From Alphaproteobacteria bacterium (GTDB taxonomy: Bacteria; Pseudomonadota; Alphaproteobacteria; UBA6615): a DNA stretch of 64,000 nt. The stretch covers positions 301,512-365,511 of the forward strand of contig JBDXCV010000013.1 in assembly GCA_039980135.1 (NCBI GenBank). The letters are read 5' to 3'. Below the pieces are notes generated by a model. That model was not told where the DNA came from. It worked only from the letters and a program-made list of their open reading frames with translations, and ran no database searches. The translations under genes were made by a program, and so were the position numbers. Shown in pieces: positions 40,646 through 49,267 of this stretch (positions within the stretch are counted from its first letter, which is position 1; every line of letters begins with the position of its first letter).

Positions 40646-40888
40646 ATGCAAACGATCTTTGTTCAGGTGAAATGCGAACTCGGCCGGGCGTATGACGTTG
40701 CCGATGAGGCGTCGCTGAGTATCGACCAGGTCTCCGAGGTGTATTCGACCTCGGGCCAGTTCGACCTTCTGATGAAATGCTATCTCGCCGATGAGACCGA
40801 CATTGGCCATTTCGTGACCAGTAATATCCAGACGCTGCCCGGCGTCGCCGACACCTTCACGACCATCACGTTCAAGGCATTCACCTGA
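40646..40888 (+). CDS. Stand-alone Lrp/AsnC-type ligand-binding (RAM) domain protein
   Basis: The 80-residue product corresponds to the effector-binding half of Lrp/AsnC regulators without the DNA-binding half: MQTIFVQVKCELGRAYDVAD, then EVYSTSGQFDLLMKCYLADETD, then SNIQTLPGVADTFTTITFKAF. Such small RAM proteins form decamers and may bind amino acids. The start ATG at 40646 is 35 bases past the helicase stop; a GTG one codon earlier is possible. Could be co-transcribed with the helicase. Confidence 0.88.
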   Translation: MQTIFVQVKCELGRAYDVADEASLSIDQVSEVYSTSGQFDLLMKCYLADETDIGHFVTSNIQTLPGVADTFTTITFKAFT

Positions 40889-41020
40889 TCCCGTAGCAGC
40901 CGTCCGGCATCCCGCGCCGGAAGCTCTGTTGACCGGCAGCGCCCGTTCGAGCCCGGCATCGGCATTCAGCATCACGGCGCTGCACCGGTCGGCCTTTCTC
41001 CACCACGACGGATCATTCTC

Positions 41021-41497
41021 ATGAGCGAAATCGAACTCCCGGAACTTCGAGGCGAGCATCTCTTCACCGCAAAATTCGATGTGGCGACACCGACCGTTCT
41101 CGAAAATACCCCCTACGGCACACGCATCATTGCAGGCATCAATGGCGGCTCGTTCGAAGGTCCCAAGATGAACGGGAGCGTTGCACCGATCCCGGCCGGC
41201 GACTGGATCCTGATCCGCAATGACGGCGCCTGGCAGATGGATGTCCGCCTGACCCTCGTGACCGACGACGACCATCATATTTTCATGACCTATCGCGGTG
41301 TGCGCCATGGGCCGAAGGAAGTTCTCGATCGTCTGTCCAAGGGTGAGCCCGTGGATCCGTCGGAGTATTACTTCCGCAACACGCCCTGGTTTGAAACCGG
41401 GTCGGAGAAATATGGCTGGCTGAACCGTATTGTCGCTGTCGCCACGGGGCATCGGTTCCCAGAGGGACCGACCTACAAGGTCTACGAAATTCTGTAG
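41021..41497 (+). CDS. DUF3237-family protein
   Basis: A 158-residue protein with the beta-barrel-like family pattern: LFTAKFDVATPTVLENTPYG, IAGINGGSFEGPKMNGSVAP, WILIRNDGAWQMDVRLTLVTDD, and a C-terminal YGWLNRIVAVATGHRF. DUF3237 members are small cytoplasmic proteins of unknown catalytic role, frequently found in aromatic and steroid catabolic regions. The ATG at 41021 lacks a strong ribosome site. It ends convergent with the pentapeptide-repeat gene. Confidence 0.9.
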   Translation: MSEIELPELRGEHLFTAKFDVATPTVLENTPYGTRIIAGINGGSFEGPKMNGSVAPIPAGDWILIRNDGAWQMDVRLTLVTDDDHHIFMTYRGVRHGPKEVLDRLSKGEPVDPSEYYFRNTPWFETGSEKYGWLNRIVAVATGHRFPEGPTYKVYEIL

Positions 41498-41581
41498 CGT
41501 CGGCAACTATCCGGCAGACCGTTCAGACGAGCCGACAAGTCGCCGGTGCGGTGCGCCGATGCCCGGCACCCGGGTGCGGGG

Positions 41582-42928
41582 TCATGCCCCGACAGCAACA
41601 TCCAGTTGCTCGGGCTCGGTGCCGGCAGCAGGCTCGGATTCGCGAATGACGTTATCCATTTTCGCGTTATCGAGATTGGTGTCGGTCATATCCGCGCCGG
41701 CGATCAGCGCACCGTCGAGATCCGCGTTGCTGAGGTCCGCGCCGGTCAGATCGGCCCCTCGCAAATCGGCATTGTTCAGGCGGGCGTTACCGAGATCCGC
41801 CTCCGCCAGGTTCGCACCCGCCAGATTGGCGCCCGTCAGGTTCGCCGGCCACAACCGACCGGTTTTCTCGCCGCTGGCATCCTTGAGTTGAACCGCGAGA
41901 AGGCGCGCGCCATGCAAATTGGCGTTTCGAAGATCCGCGCTCTCAAGATTCGCACCTTCCAACAACGCATCCGAAAGATCGGCCCCCGCCAGTTTGGCGC
42001 CCGACATCTCGCTCATCACGAACCGGCATGACTGGAGATTGGCACCATTCATCAACGTGTCCTTCAGGACCGCGCCGCTCATATCCTCGTCCGGCAGGTC
42101 AATGCGTTCGATATCACTATCTGTCAGGTCCGCGCGGGCACCCGTTTGACCGCCACTTTCAATCCATTCGAAATGGCGTTTCAGAATAAGCTGGATGTCC
42201 GCCGGGAATTCCGATTTCGGCCGCGATATGTTCGCACCGGTCACATTCGCGCCCGCAAGATCGACCCCATCGAGGTTGGCTTCATTCAGGTCGGCATTCG
42301 TCAGGTCGGTGCCGTTGAGGACGACGCCTGACAGATCAGCGCCGACGAGGCTCGCCCCGTTGAGGTTGGTATTGCTGAGATTCGCTCCCTTCAGAACCGC
42401 GCCGTCCAGGCTTGAGCCGCGCATGTTGCCGTTCGAAAGATTCGTGCCGTTCATCTGAGCGCCACGCATGCTGGAGTGGTTCATCGACGACCCGGTCAGG
42501 TCAGCACCCGAAATGTTCGCGTTGTCGAGATTGGCATGATCGAGAACCGCGTTGGTCAGCGCCGCTTCGGCGGCATCGCCGCCCAGCATCAACGCGCCAC
42601 CGCGCAGATCAGCACTCACAAGGCTCGCACCCTCGAGAACGACACCGCGCAGATTAGCCCCGCGAAGGTCGGAATGATCGAGCTTGCACTGGGACATGTC
42701 GGCGCCGTTGAGCATCACCGAAAACATATCGCAGTAGCTCAAATCCGCCTGGCGAATCGAGCAATTCGACATGTTCGCACCGGCGAGTTTGGCCTTCTTC
42801 AGGTTCACCCTGTCGAGCTTGTAATTGCGGAGATCACGCAACGAGAGATCGGCCGGCTGGCCGCCCTTCAGGCCTTTGACCCAAAGAATATGGCGCTTGA
42901 TGATTTCTGGGATTTCCAGCGTCCGCAT
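41582..42928 (-). CDS. Pentapeptide-repeat protein
   Basis: A 448-residue protein made almost entirely of A(D/N)LxX-type pentapeptides, which fold as a right-handed quadrilateral beta helix. Two non-repeat insertions look alike: an N-terminal EIIKRHILWVKGLKGGQPADLS and a central LILKRHFEWIESGGQTGARADLT, implying internal duplication of a helix-plus-repeat unit. There is no signal peptide. Pentapeptide proteins can mimic DNA (QnrB, MfpA) or serve as scaffolds, but no role can be inferred here. The start is ATG 42928 with GGA upstream; a TTG six codons earlier is an alternative. Confidence 0.92.
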   Translation of the reverse strand: MRTLEIPEIIKRHILWVKGLKGGQPADLSLRDLRNYKLDRVNLKKAKLAGANMSNCSIRQADLSYCDMFSVMLNGADMSQCKLDHSDLRGANLRGVVLEGASLVSADLRGGALMLGGDAAEAALTNAVLDHANLDNANISGADLTGSSMNHSSMRGAQMNGTNLSNGNMRGSSLDGAVLKGANLSNTNLNGASLVGADLSGVVLNGTDLTNADLNEANLDGVDLAGANVTGANISRPKSEFPADIQLILKRHFEWIESGGQTGARADLTDSDIERIDLPDEDMSGAVLKDTLMNGANLQSCRFVMSEMSGAKLAGADLSDALLEGANLESADLRNANLHGARLLAVQLKDASGEKTGRLWPANLTGANLAGANLAEADLGNARLNNADLRGADLTGADLSNADLDGALIAGADMTDTNLDNAKMDNVIRESEPAAGTEPEQLDVAVGA

Positions 42929-43085
42929 AAGCCGTTTCCGCAACAAGGGTTTCTAGCCCTACGAGACTAGGCGGAAATGGTTAACGGACCGTTCAGGTAA
43001 GTTTATCCCGGCGATCAATTCCGCACGAAGCCGGGTGCTTGCGCTAGGGTGCAGCTCCACCAACCAGAATCGAAAAGACGTGACG

Positions 43086-43826
43086 ATGAAATCTCTGATA
43101 TCCGTGCTGACGATCGTCGTCTTTCTGACCCTTCCGGTCGGAATCGCCGTTGCCCAGATGGATTTCCTGAAGCGCGGCAAAGACCTTCTGCGTGAACTCC
43201 CGGGCGGACAAGACACACAGCAGCTGAGTAATTCGGAAATCGGTGCCGGTCTGCGGGAAGCCCTGAAAGTGGGTGCGGAGCGGGTCGTTGGCCAGGTTGG
43301 TGCAACCGACGGTTTCAATGCCGACCCGGCCATTCATATCCCGCTCCCGGAGAGCCTGCAGAAAGTCCAGAGCACGCTGTCTCGGGTCGGCCTTTCATCC
43401 ATGACCGACGACCTGGAACTGCGCTTGAACCGGGCGGCAGAAGCCGCCTCTCCCGAAGCCCAGACGGTGTTCTGGCAGGCCATCGATGAAATGACATGGG
43501 AGGATGTTCGCGAAATTTACGGTGGTCCGGATGATGCGGCGACCCGGTATCTTGAACGGACCATGTCATCGCGACTGGTCACGCGCATGAGACCCATCGT
43601 CGACAGCAGTCTGGCGGAGGTCGGTGCCATACGCGCCTATAATCAGGCCATGGGACGTTACAAGGCGGTGCCGTTTGTTCCCGATGTCAAAGCCGACCTG
43701 ACCCAGCATGTTCTGGAGCGCGCCCTGAAAGGTCTGTTCCTGTATCTGGCGCAGGAAGAAGCCGCCATCCGGCAGAACCCGGCCAAGCAGACGACGGAAC
43801 TGTTGAAGAAAGTGTTCGGGACCTAG
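43086..43826 (+). CDS. DUF4197-family exported protein
   Basis: The 246-residue product has a signal peptide (MKSLISVLTIVVFLTLPVGIAVA then QMDFLKRG) and a mature helical domain with GAGLREALKVGAERVVGQVG, DDLELRLNRAAEAASP and LKGLFLYLAQEEAAIRQNP, which fit DUF4197. The family is predicted periplasmic and widespread in Gram-negative bacteria, with unknown function. The ATG at 43086 follows a GACGTGACG stretch without a perfect site. It is divergent from the pentapeptide gene and convergent with the CMD-like gene. Confidence 0.9.
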   Translation: MKSLISVLTIVVFLTLPVGIAVAQMDFLKRGKDLLRELPGGQDTQQLSNSEIGAGLREALKVGAERVVGQVGATDGFNADPAIHIPLPESLQKVQSTLSRVGLSSMTDDLELRLNRAAEAASPEAQTVFWQAIDEMTWEDVREIYGGPDDAATRYLERTMSSRLVTRMRPIVDSSLAEVGAIRAYNQAMGRYKAVPFVPDVKADLTQHVLERALKGLFLYLAQEEAAIRQNPAKQTTELLKKVFGT

Positions 43827-43841
43827 GAAGAGGCCGGTGAG

Positions 43842-44234
43842 CTAGTCCGCCGCAGCCTCTTCTTCCTTGAGCACCTTCGCGGCGGCGCGGAATGCCTCCA
43901 TGCCGGCAGGGGCACCGCAATACAACGCGATCTGATACAGGGCCTCGCGAAGCTCTTCCCGGGTCAACCCGTTGCGCAGCGCACCCCGGAAGTGACCTTC
44001 GAATTCGTTCATCCGGCCGAGTGCCGCGAGCATCCCGAGATTGAGGAGACTGCGTTGCTGGCGGGACAGACCATCCCTGCCCCACACCGCGCCCCAGCCG
44101 ATCTCGGTGATGAACTCCTCCATGAAATCACGGTTGAAGTCGTCGAGGTTGCCCATCGTGGCGTCGACGCGCGCATCGCCCATGACCTCACGGCGAATCT
44201 TCAGCCCTTTTTCGAACAGATCCCTGTCGATCAT
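43842..44234 (-). CDS. Carboxymuconolactone decarboxylase-family protein
   Basis: The 130-residue product shows the CMD helix pattern: FITEIGWGAVWGRDGLSRQQRSLLNLGMLAALGR with the typical acid-rich helices, then GLTREELREALYQIALYCGAP and a C-terminal acidic tail. The family includes PcaC in protocatechuate catabolism and thiol peroxidases such as AhpD; the CxxC of AhpD is absent, so a PcaC-like role is favoured. It starts at ATG 44234, 11 bases after the GST gene stop, as its downstream operon partner. Confidence 0.88.
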   Translation of the reverse strand: MIDRDLFEKGLKIRREVMGDARVDATMGNLDDFNRDFMEEFITEIGWGAVWGRDGLSRQQRSLLNLGMLAALGRMNEFEGHFRGALRNGLTREELREALYQIALYCGAPAGMEAFRAAAKVLKEEEAAAD

Positions 44235-44245
44235 GGCGTTGCTCC

Positions 44246-45256
44246 CTAGCCGGCGGCCGGGAAGCGGCCTCGGTCGTGTGGCGCGCCATAAAAGCCTTCC
44301 TGATCTTCCGGTCCGATCGGAATGATACCGTTCGGGTTCACCCGCTCGATGCCGTAGTAGTTCATCTTCGCGTAGTCGAAGCTGAACGTCTCGGCGATAC
44401 CCGGTATCTGGTAAAGCTCGCGTGTGTAGTTGGTCAGGTTCGGATAGTCGGCGATCCGCCGGATGTTGCACTTGAACGCGCCCACATAGCAGGCGTCGAA
44501 CCGGATCAGGGTGACCCAAAGGCGCCAATCCGCCTCGGTCAGCCGATCACCAACCAGATAACGCTGTTTCCCGAGACGCTCTTCGAGATCATCGAGGGTC
44601 TCGAACATCGCCACGACCGCCTCTTCATAGGCCTCCTGGGAGGACGCGAAGCCGGCGCGATAAACCCCGTTGTTGATCGTGGGATAGATGACCTCGTTGA
44701 TTGCGTCGATTTCCGCACGCAGATCGGCGGGGTAATAGTCCTCGGTCGCGTTGGTGAAAGCATTGAAGGCTGAGTTGAACATCCGGATGATCTCGGACGA
44801 TTCATTGTTCACCACCTGGTTGGTCTGCTTGTCCCACAGGGTCGGGACCGTGACCTTGCCCGTATAGTCGCTGTTCGAGGCCGTGTAGGCCTGATGCAGA
44901 TGCTCGAACCCGTTGACGTGATCCGGTACGCAATCAGGGAAGTCGGGATTGTCGGCATAGGTCCAGCCCTGGTCGTGACGCCCCGGTTGCGCCATCGAGA
45001 CGGAGATCGCGCTGTCCAGACCCTTGATGGCCCGGAAGATAAGCGCGCGATGTGCCCAGGGGCAGGTATGCGCGAGGTAAAGATGATAGCGGTCAGGCTC
45101 GGCGGCAAACCCCGCCTCGCCGGTCGGCCCCGCGGCACCATCGACCGTCACCCAGCTCCGGAACTGACTTTCCGAGCGCTGGAATTTCCCGTCCTTCGCG
45201 ACTTCCCGTGCTGTGGCGTCATTGTCGAGCCAGGCGCCATCCAACAGCATTCCCAT
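44246..45256 (-). CDS. Glutathionyl-hydroquinone reductase-like GST
   Basis: The 336-residue product has the Xi-class active-site motif TCPWAHRALI with Cys65, followed by a typical GST C-terminal helical domain. Such enzymes reduce glutathionyl-hydroquinones formed from chlorinated or methylated quinones (YqjG/PcpF/ECM4 type). Length and the C-terminal MNYYGIERVNPNGIIPIGP fit the class. The start is ATG 45256 (MGMLLDGAWL) with GGAG six bases upstream. It lies between a VOC protein and the CMD-like protein on the same strand, consistent with aromatic degradation or detoxification. Confidence 0.9.
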   Translation of the reverse strand: MGMLLDGAWLDNDATAREVAKDGKFQRSESQFRSWVTVDGAAGPTGEAGFAAEPDRYHLYLAHTCPWAHRALIFRAIKGLDSAISVSMAQPGRHDQGWTYADNPDFPDCVPDHVNGFEHLHQAYTASNSDYTGKVTVPTLWDKQTNQVVNNESSEIIRMFNSAFNAFTNATEDYYPADLRAEIDAINEVIYPTINNGVYRAGFASSQEAYEEAVVAMFETLDDLEERLGKQRYLVGDRLTEADWRLWVTLIRFDACYVGAFKCNIRRIADYPNLTNYTRELYQIPGIAETFSFDYAKMNYYGIERVNPNGIIPIGPEDQEGFYGAPHDRGRFPAAG

Positions 45257-45310
45257 AGGTATCTCCTCATTCGTGACCGCCCCGGCGGCCATGCGATTTC
45301 GTGTGTGTGA

Positions 45311-45871
45311 CTATTTCTGGAGTGGTTTCCTGAGCTCGCGCTCGGACTCGCCGGCCCGCAGGCGAGCGCCGATTTCCGACATCTGGATCGGAACACCGAT
45401 TGGCTCCCGGTCGAATGCACCCGTCGCGAACCATTCGTTGAGTTCGGCGATCGAATCGAAATTATCGGTCTGCAGCTCGACAGCGTTGCCGTCCGGGTCG
45501 TGATAGTAGAGCGATGTGGTCGGTCCGTGATTGATCTGACGGTAGGGATCGATCCCCTGCTCGGTCAGCCGGTCGAAGACGGCGACGAGATCCGTCAATG
45601 AAGAATAGGAATAGGCGAAGTGGGCCAGCCCCACGGTGTTCTCGACCTTGTCGCCAATCCCGTCGCGCTCGATGAGCGCAACACGATGATGTTCATCGTC
45701 ATAGGTCACGAAGGAAATTCCCTGCGTGTCACCCATGACCTGCCCGCCGAGGACCTTGCAGTACCAATCGGTCATTTCCGGACGGTTCTTCGTGTACAGT
45801 ACGATATGGGCGAAATAGGCCGGGCTGGGCGTGTTGTCCGGCTCCGGTACATGCGCGAATGCTTCTGACAT
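45311..45871 (-). CDS. VOC-family protein, extradiol-dioxygenase-like
   Basis: The 186-residue product is a single VOC/glyoxalase unit with putative metal ligands H22, H84 and E132 (FAHIVLYTKNRPEMTDWY, GLAHFAYSY, GNAVELQTDNF). That ligand pattern suits a type I extradiol dioxygenase or related metal-dependent enzyme; a binding protein is also possible. It is encoded just upstream of the GST on the same strand with a 54-base gap. Tail after 150 is basic and unlike the core. Confidence 0.88.
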   Translation of the reverse strand: MSEAFAHVPEPDNTPSPAYFAHIVLYTKNRPEMTDWYCKVLGGQVMGDTQGISFVTYDDEHHRVALIERDGIGDKVENTVGLAHFAYSYSSLTDLVAVFDRLTEQGIDPYRQINHGPTTSLYYHDPDGNAVELQTDNFDSIAELNEWFATGAFDREPIGVPIQMSEIGARLRAGESERELRKPLQK

Positions 45872-46015
45872 CGGGCGTCCCCACTGGTCGATTGAAGCGA
45901 CTACTTTAGCAGACAGGTGGCTGCTTCACAGCGTCTCGCATGCTGCCCGGATTCTCCGGCCACATGGAACAGGCGGCCCCGTCCGGATATAAATGGCCGA
46001 CCACTCCTTCAGCGC

Positions 46016-47185
46016 ATGGCAGCACAGATGGCTCTTGACCCCGATACTCTCGAACAGCTCCTCGATACGGTCCGCAAATTCGTGCGCGAACGGCTGGTCC
46101 CGCTGGAAGCCGATGTCGCCGAAAACGACAGGGTGCCGGACGATTTAATTGAAGAAATGCGCGAACTCGGCCTCTTCGGCCTGTCGATCCCGGAAAGCCA
46201 TGGCGGGCTCGGCCTGACGGTCAGCGAGGAAATCCGGGTCGTGCATGAGCTGGGCTGGACCTCGCCGGCCTTCCGGTCCGTGTTCGGGACCAATGTGGGC
46301 ATCGGTTCCCAGGGCATCGTCATCGACGGCACGGATGAGCAGAAACGGACATGGCTCCCTCGCCTGGCCAGCGGTGAAGTGATTGCCTCCTTCGCCCTGA
46401 CCGAACCGGAAGCGGGTTCCGACGCCGGGTCGCTCCGCACATCCGCGCGGCGCGTTGGTGACGATTATGTGCTCAACGGCACCAAACGCTATATCACCAA
46501 TGCGCCCCATGCGGGCATATTCACCGTCATGGTGCGGACCGACCCGGATGAACCGGGCGCACGCGGCGTATCCGCCTTTATCGTCGAGCGAGATTCGCCG
46601 GGGCTGTCCGTCGGTCCCCACGACAAGAAGATGGGACAACAGGGCGCCCACACCGCCGATGTGGTGTTCGAGGATTGCCGGGTGCCCGCCGCAAACCTGA
46701 TCGGCGGCGTCGAAGGCCAGGGCTTCAAGACGGCGATGAAGGTCCTCGACCGGGGCCGCCTGCATATGGGGGCGATTGCAACCGGCATCGCCGAGCGCCT
46801 GATCGACGAGAGTGTGCGCTACGCCCTTGAGCGCCGGCAGTTCGGCAAACCTATCGGCGAGTTCCAGCTCGTGCAGGCGATGCTCGCCGACAGCCGGACC
46901 GAAGCCTATGCCAGCCGCACGATGGTCGACGACGCGGCCAGACGCTTTGACGCGGGCGAAAACATCTCCACCGAAGCGGCATGTTGCAAACTCTATTCGA
47001 CCGAGATGGTCGGGCGGGTCGCCGACCGGGCGGTGCAGATATTCGGCGGCGCCGGCTACATGGCCGAATACCCCATCGAACGCTTCTATCGCGACGTCCG
47101 ATTATTGCGTATTTATGAGGGGACGTCGCAAATCCAACAAATCGTGATCGCGCGCAATATGTTGCGCGAGGCCACAAACCGCTAA
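46016..47185 (+). CDS. Acyl-CoA dehydrogenase
   Basis: A 389-residue FAD flavoprotein: FALTEPEAGSDAGSLRTSA is the FAD-contact signature, EIRVVHELGW near residue 75, RRQFGKPIGEFQLVQ near 280, and the catalytic glutamate region RIYEGTSQIQQIVIARNML near the end. Substrate chain length is not decidable. The start is taken at ATG 46016 (MAAQMALDPDT) with a second ATG four codons later; the frame is open further upstream without support. It is followed 35 bases later by an FAA-hydrolase gene, a likely operon. Confidence 0.92.
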   Translation: MAAQMALDPDTLEQLLDTVRKFVRERLVPLEADVAENDRVPDDLIEEMRELGLFGLSIPESHGGLGLTVSEEIRVVHELGWTSPAFRSVFGTNVGIGSQGIVIDGTDEQKRTWLPRLASGEVIASFALTEPEAGSDAGSLRTSARRVGDDYVLNGTKRYITNAPHAGIFTVMVRTDPDEPGARGVSAFIVERDSPGLSVGPHDKKMGQQGAHTADVVFEDCRVPAANLIGGVEGQGFKTAMKVLDRGRLHMGAIATGIAERLIDESVRYALERRQFGKPIGEFQLVQAMLADSRTEAYASRTMVDDAARRFDAGENISTEAACCKLYSTEMVGRVADRAVQIFGGAGYMAEYPIERFYRDVRLLRIYEGTSQIQQIVIARNMLREATNR

Positions 47186-47220
47186 GCTTAAGAAAAACAG
47201 CGTATCGAACGGGGGAAGCC

Positions 47221-48099
47221 GTGAAATTAATCAGCTATCGAGTTGTCAATCGAGAGTCCTGGGGCACCTATGCCTCCGACGGCGGCGTGATCGATCTGGG
47301 TGCCGAGTTCGGCACGTCGATCCCAACCTTGCGGGACTATCTGGCGGCGGATGATGGCGCCAAGGCCAAGGTCGCGGAATATGTAAAAACCGGTTTCGGC
47401 GGCAGTTCGGGCAAGGCGTCCGATTATCCGGTCAAGGACATCACGCTTCTCGAACCGATCCGGAACCCCGACAAGATCATCTGCGTCGGCTGGAATTACC
47501 GCGAACATGCCAAGGAAGCGGGCATCGAGCTGCCTGATCACCCCACCCTGTTTGCCCGCTGGGCCAACAGCCATGTGCCGCACGAGAACCCTATCCTGCT
47601 GCCGAAGGAATCGGAGAAATTCGATTACGAGGGCGAGCTGGCAGCGATCATCGGCAAGCCGGCACGGCGGGTCTCGGAGGCCGACGCGCTCAGCTATGTC
47701 GGCGGCTATTCGATTTACAACGACGCAACCTTGCGTGATTACCAGCGGCATTCGTCCCAATACATGCCCGGCAAGAACTTCTTCCAGTCGGGGTCGTTCG
47801 GCCCTTGCATGGTCACGGCAGACGAAATTCCCGAACCGGCCGATCTGACCCTGGAGACCCGGCTGAATGGCGAGGTCGTCCAGCATACGGGCATCGACGA
47901 TCTGATTTTCTCCATCCCGAAGCTGATCGCCTATATCTCGAGTTTCACCGAGTTGGTACCGGGCGACGTCATCGCGACCGGTACCCCCAGCGGTGCCGGC
48001 CTGGGCCGGACGCCGCCACTGTGGATGAAGGCGGGCGACACGATCGAGGTCGAGGTGTCCAAGGTCGGCATCCTCACGAACCCGATCATAGCCGACTAG
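47221..48099 (+). CDS. Fumarylacetoacetate-hydrolase-family protein
   Basis: The 292-residue product has the FAH catalytic region: CVGWNYREHAKEAG, WANSHVPHENPI, metal ligands in FDYEGELAAIIGK and GGYSIYNDATLRDYQR, then PGDVIATGTPSGAG. Members act on 2-oxo acids, 2-oxopent-4-enoate, oxaloacetate or acylpyruvates in aromatic catabolism. The start is GTG at 47221 (MKLISYRVVN), with GGGGGAAG upstream. It is downstream of the acyl-CoA dehydrogenase and convergent with the alcohol dehydrogenase. Confidence 0.93.
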   Translation: MKLISYRVVNRESWGTYASDGGVIDLGAEFGTSIPTLRDYLAADDGAKAKVAEYVKTGFGGSSGKASDYPVKDITLLEPIRNPDKIICVGWNYREHAKEAGIELPDHPTLFARWANSHVPHENPILLPKESEKFDYEGELAAIIGKPARRVSEADALSYVGGYSIYNDATLRDYQRHSSQYMPGKNFFQSGSFGPCMVTADEIPEPADLTLETRLNGEVVQHTGIDDLIFSIPKLIAYISSFTELVPGDVIATGTPSGAGLGRTPPLWMKAGDTIEVEVSKVGILTNPIIAD

Positions 48100-48119
48100 G
48101 GCGGGGTCAGCCGCGTCGG

Positions 48120-49160
48120 CTAGTCCATGACGATCGCGGCGCGTCCCGTGACCAGGCCCTGGTCGAGGCGGGCATGTACCGTCTCGACGTCTTCGAGCTT
48201 GTAGGTCTCGGTCACCAGCGGCCAGACGTCACCGCGCGCGCACAACTCCAGGGATTCGATGACCTGCTGGTGGCTGCAATAGCGGCTGCCGAGCAATTCC
48301 AGTTCCTTGGCCAGCATTTCCGATGCCGGCGCCATGAAATTCTGTCCCGAACCACCGAGGGTCACGAACCTGCCGCCGATACCCAGGCTCGCAACTGCCT
48401 GCTCCTGGGTCCCCTGGGTGGAAACATAGTCGATCGCCACGTCGACCCCGGCCCCATCGGTGAGGTCCATGATCTCGTCGACGACCGCATCATTTGAGGC
48501 GTCCACGATCATATCGGCACCGAGGTCCTGACAGACCTTGAGCTTGTCGGCCATGACATCGACAGCGATGACCCGGGCATTTGCCCATTTGGCCATCATC
48601 ACCTGGTGTACGCCCAGTCCGCCGCCGGCGCCGAACACCGCGACCGTATCCATCGGCGTCACCCGCGCGCGCGACAATACCTTGTAGGGCGTGGCAATCG
48701 CGTCGGCGATCACCCCGACATCCGCTGGTTTGGCCTTGTAGTCGAGGCCTTCGGGCAGCTTGATGAAATTCCTGACCGGCAGCTTTATATATTCCGCGTA
48801 ACCGCCATTGATCTGACGACCGACATATCCGCGGTTCGCCGTGGAAATCGGTTCGCGGCCCGCACGGGTCCACTTGTCCTGTCCGTCGATGAGATAGAAA
48901 TAGGCCGTCACCGGATCGCCGACCTTGAGGCCGCCATCGTGCCCATCGGATTTCCCCACCTCGACGATCTCGCCCGTGATCTCGTGACCGATGATGATCG
49001 GAAACTCCGCCGTGCCCCGACCGGCGCGCAGATGATGGATCGTCAGCCCCGCCCCGCAGGCCAGAACCTTCGCCACGGCCTCGCCGGGACCCGCTTTTGG
49101 GTCGCTTACATTTTCCAGACTGAATGGTGTGCCGGCCTTGTGCAGGACTTGAGCTTTCAT
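48120..49160 (-). CDS. Zinc-dependent alcohol dehydrogenase-like MDR protein
   Basis: The 346-residue product has the catalytic zinc pattern of MDR alcohol dehydrogenases: ACGAGLTIHHL carries the cysteine and GHEITGEIVEVG the histidine and glutamate. The nucleotide motif GAGGGLGVHQVMMAKW is near residue 175. The four-cysteine structural zinc loop is missing, which is seen in some family branches such as cyclohexenoyl-CoA dehydrogenases. The start ATG at 49160 (MKAQVLHKAG) has GAGAGA upstream. Substrate unknown. Confidence 0.9.
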   Translation of the reverse strand: MKAQVLHKAGTPFSLENVSDPKAGPGEAVAKVLACGAGLTIHHLRAGRGTAEFPIIIGHEITGEIVEVGKSDGHDGGLKVGDPVTAYFYLIDGQDKWTRAGREPISTANRGYVGRQINGGYAEYIKLPVRNFIKLPEGLDYKAKPADVGVIADAIATPYKVLSRARVTPMDTVAVFGAGGGLGVHQVMMAKWANARVIAVDVMADKLKVCQDLGADMIVDASNDAVVDEIMDLTDGAGVDVAIDYVSTQGTQEQAVASLGIGGRFVTLGGSGQNFMAPASEMLAKELELLGSRYCSHQQVIESLELCARGDVWPLVTETYKLEDVETVHARLDQGLVTGRAAIVMD

Positions 49161-49267
49161 GATCGTCTCTCCCCTAGATGCCTTTCCCAAGCGGGTATCG
49201 AATCCTCATGGGCGGTGCAAGCCTTGTTTCGCTTGCGTCACCGATTGGCATCTGGCACCCAGAGCGG

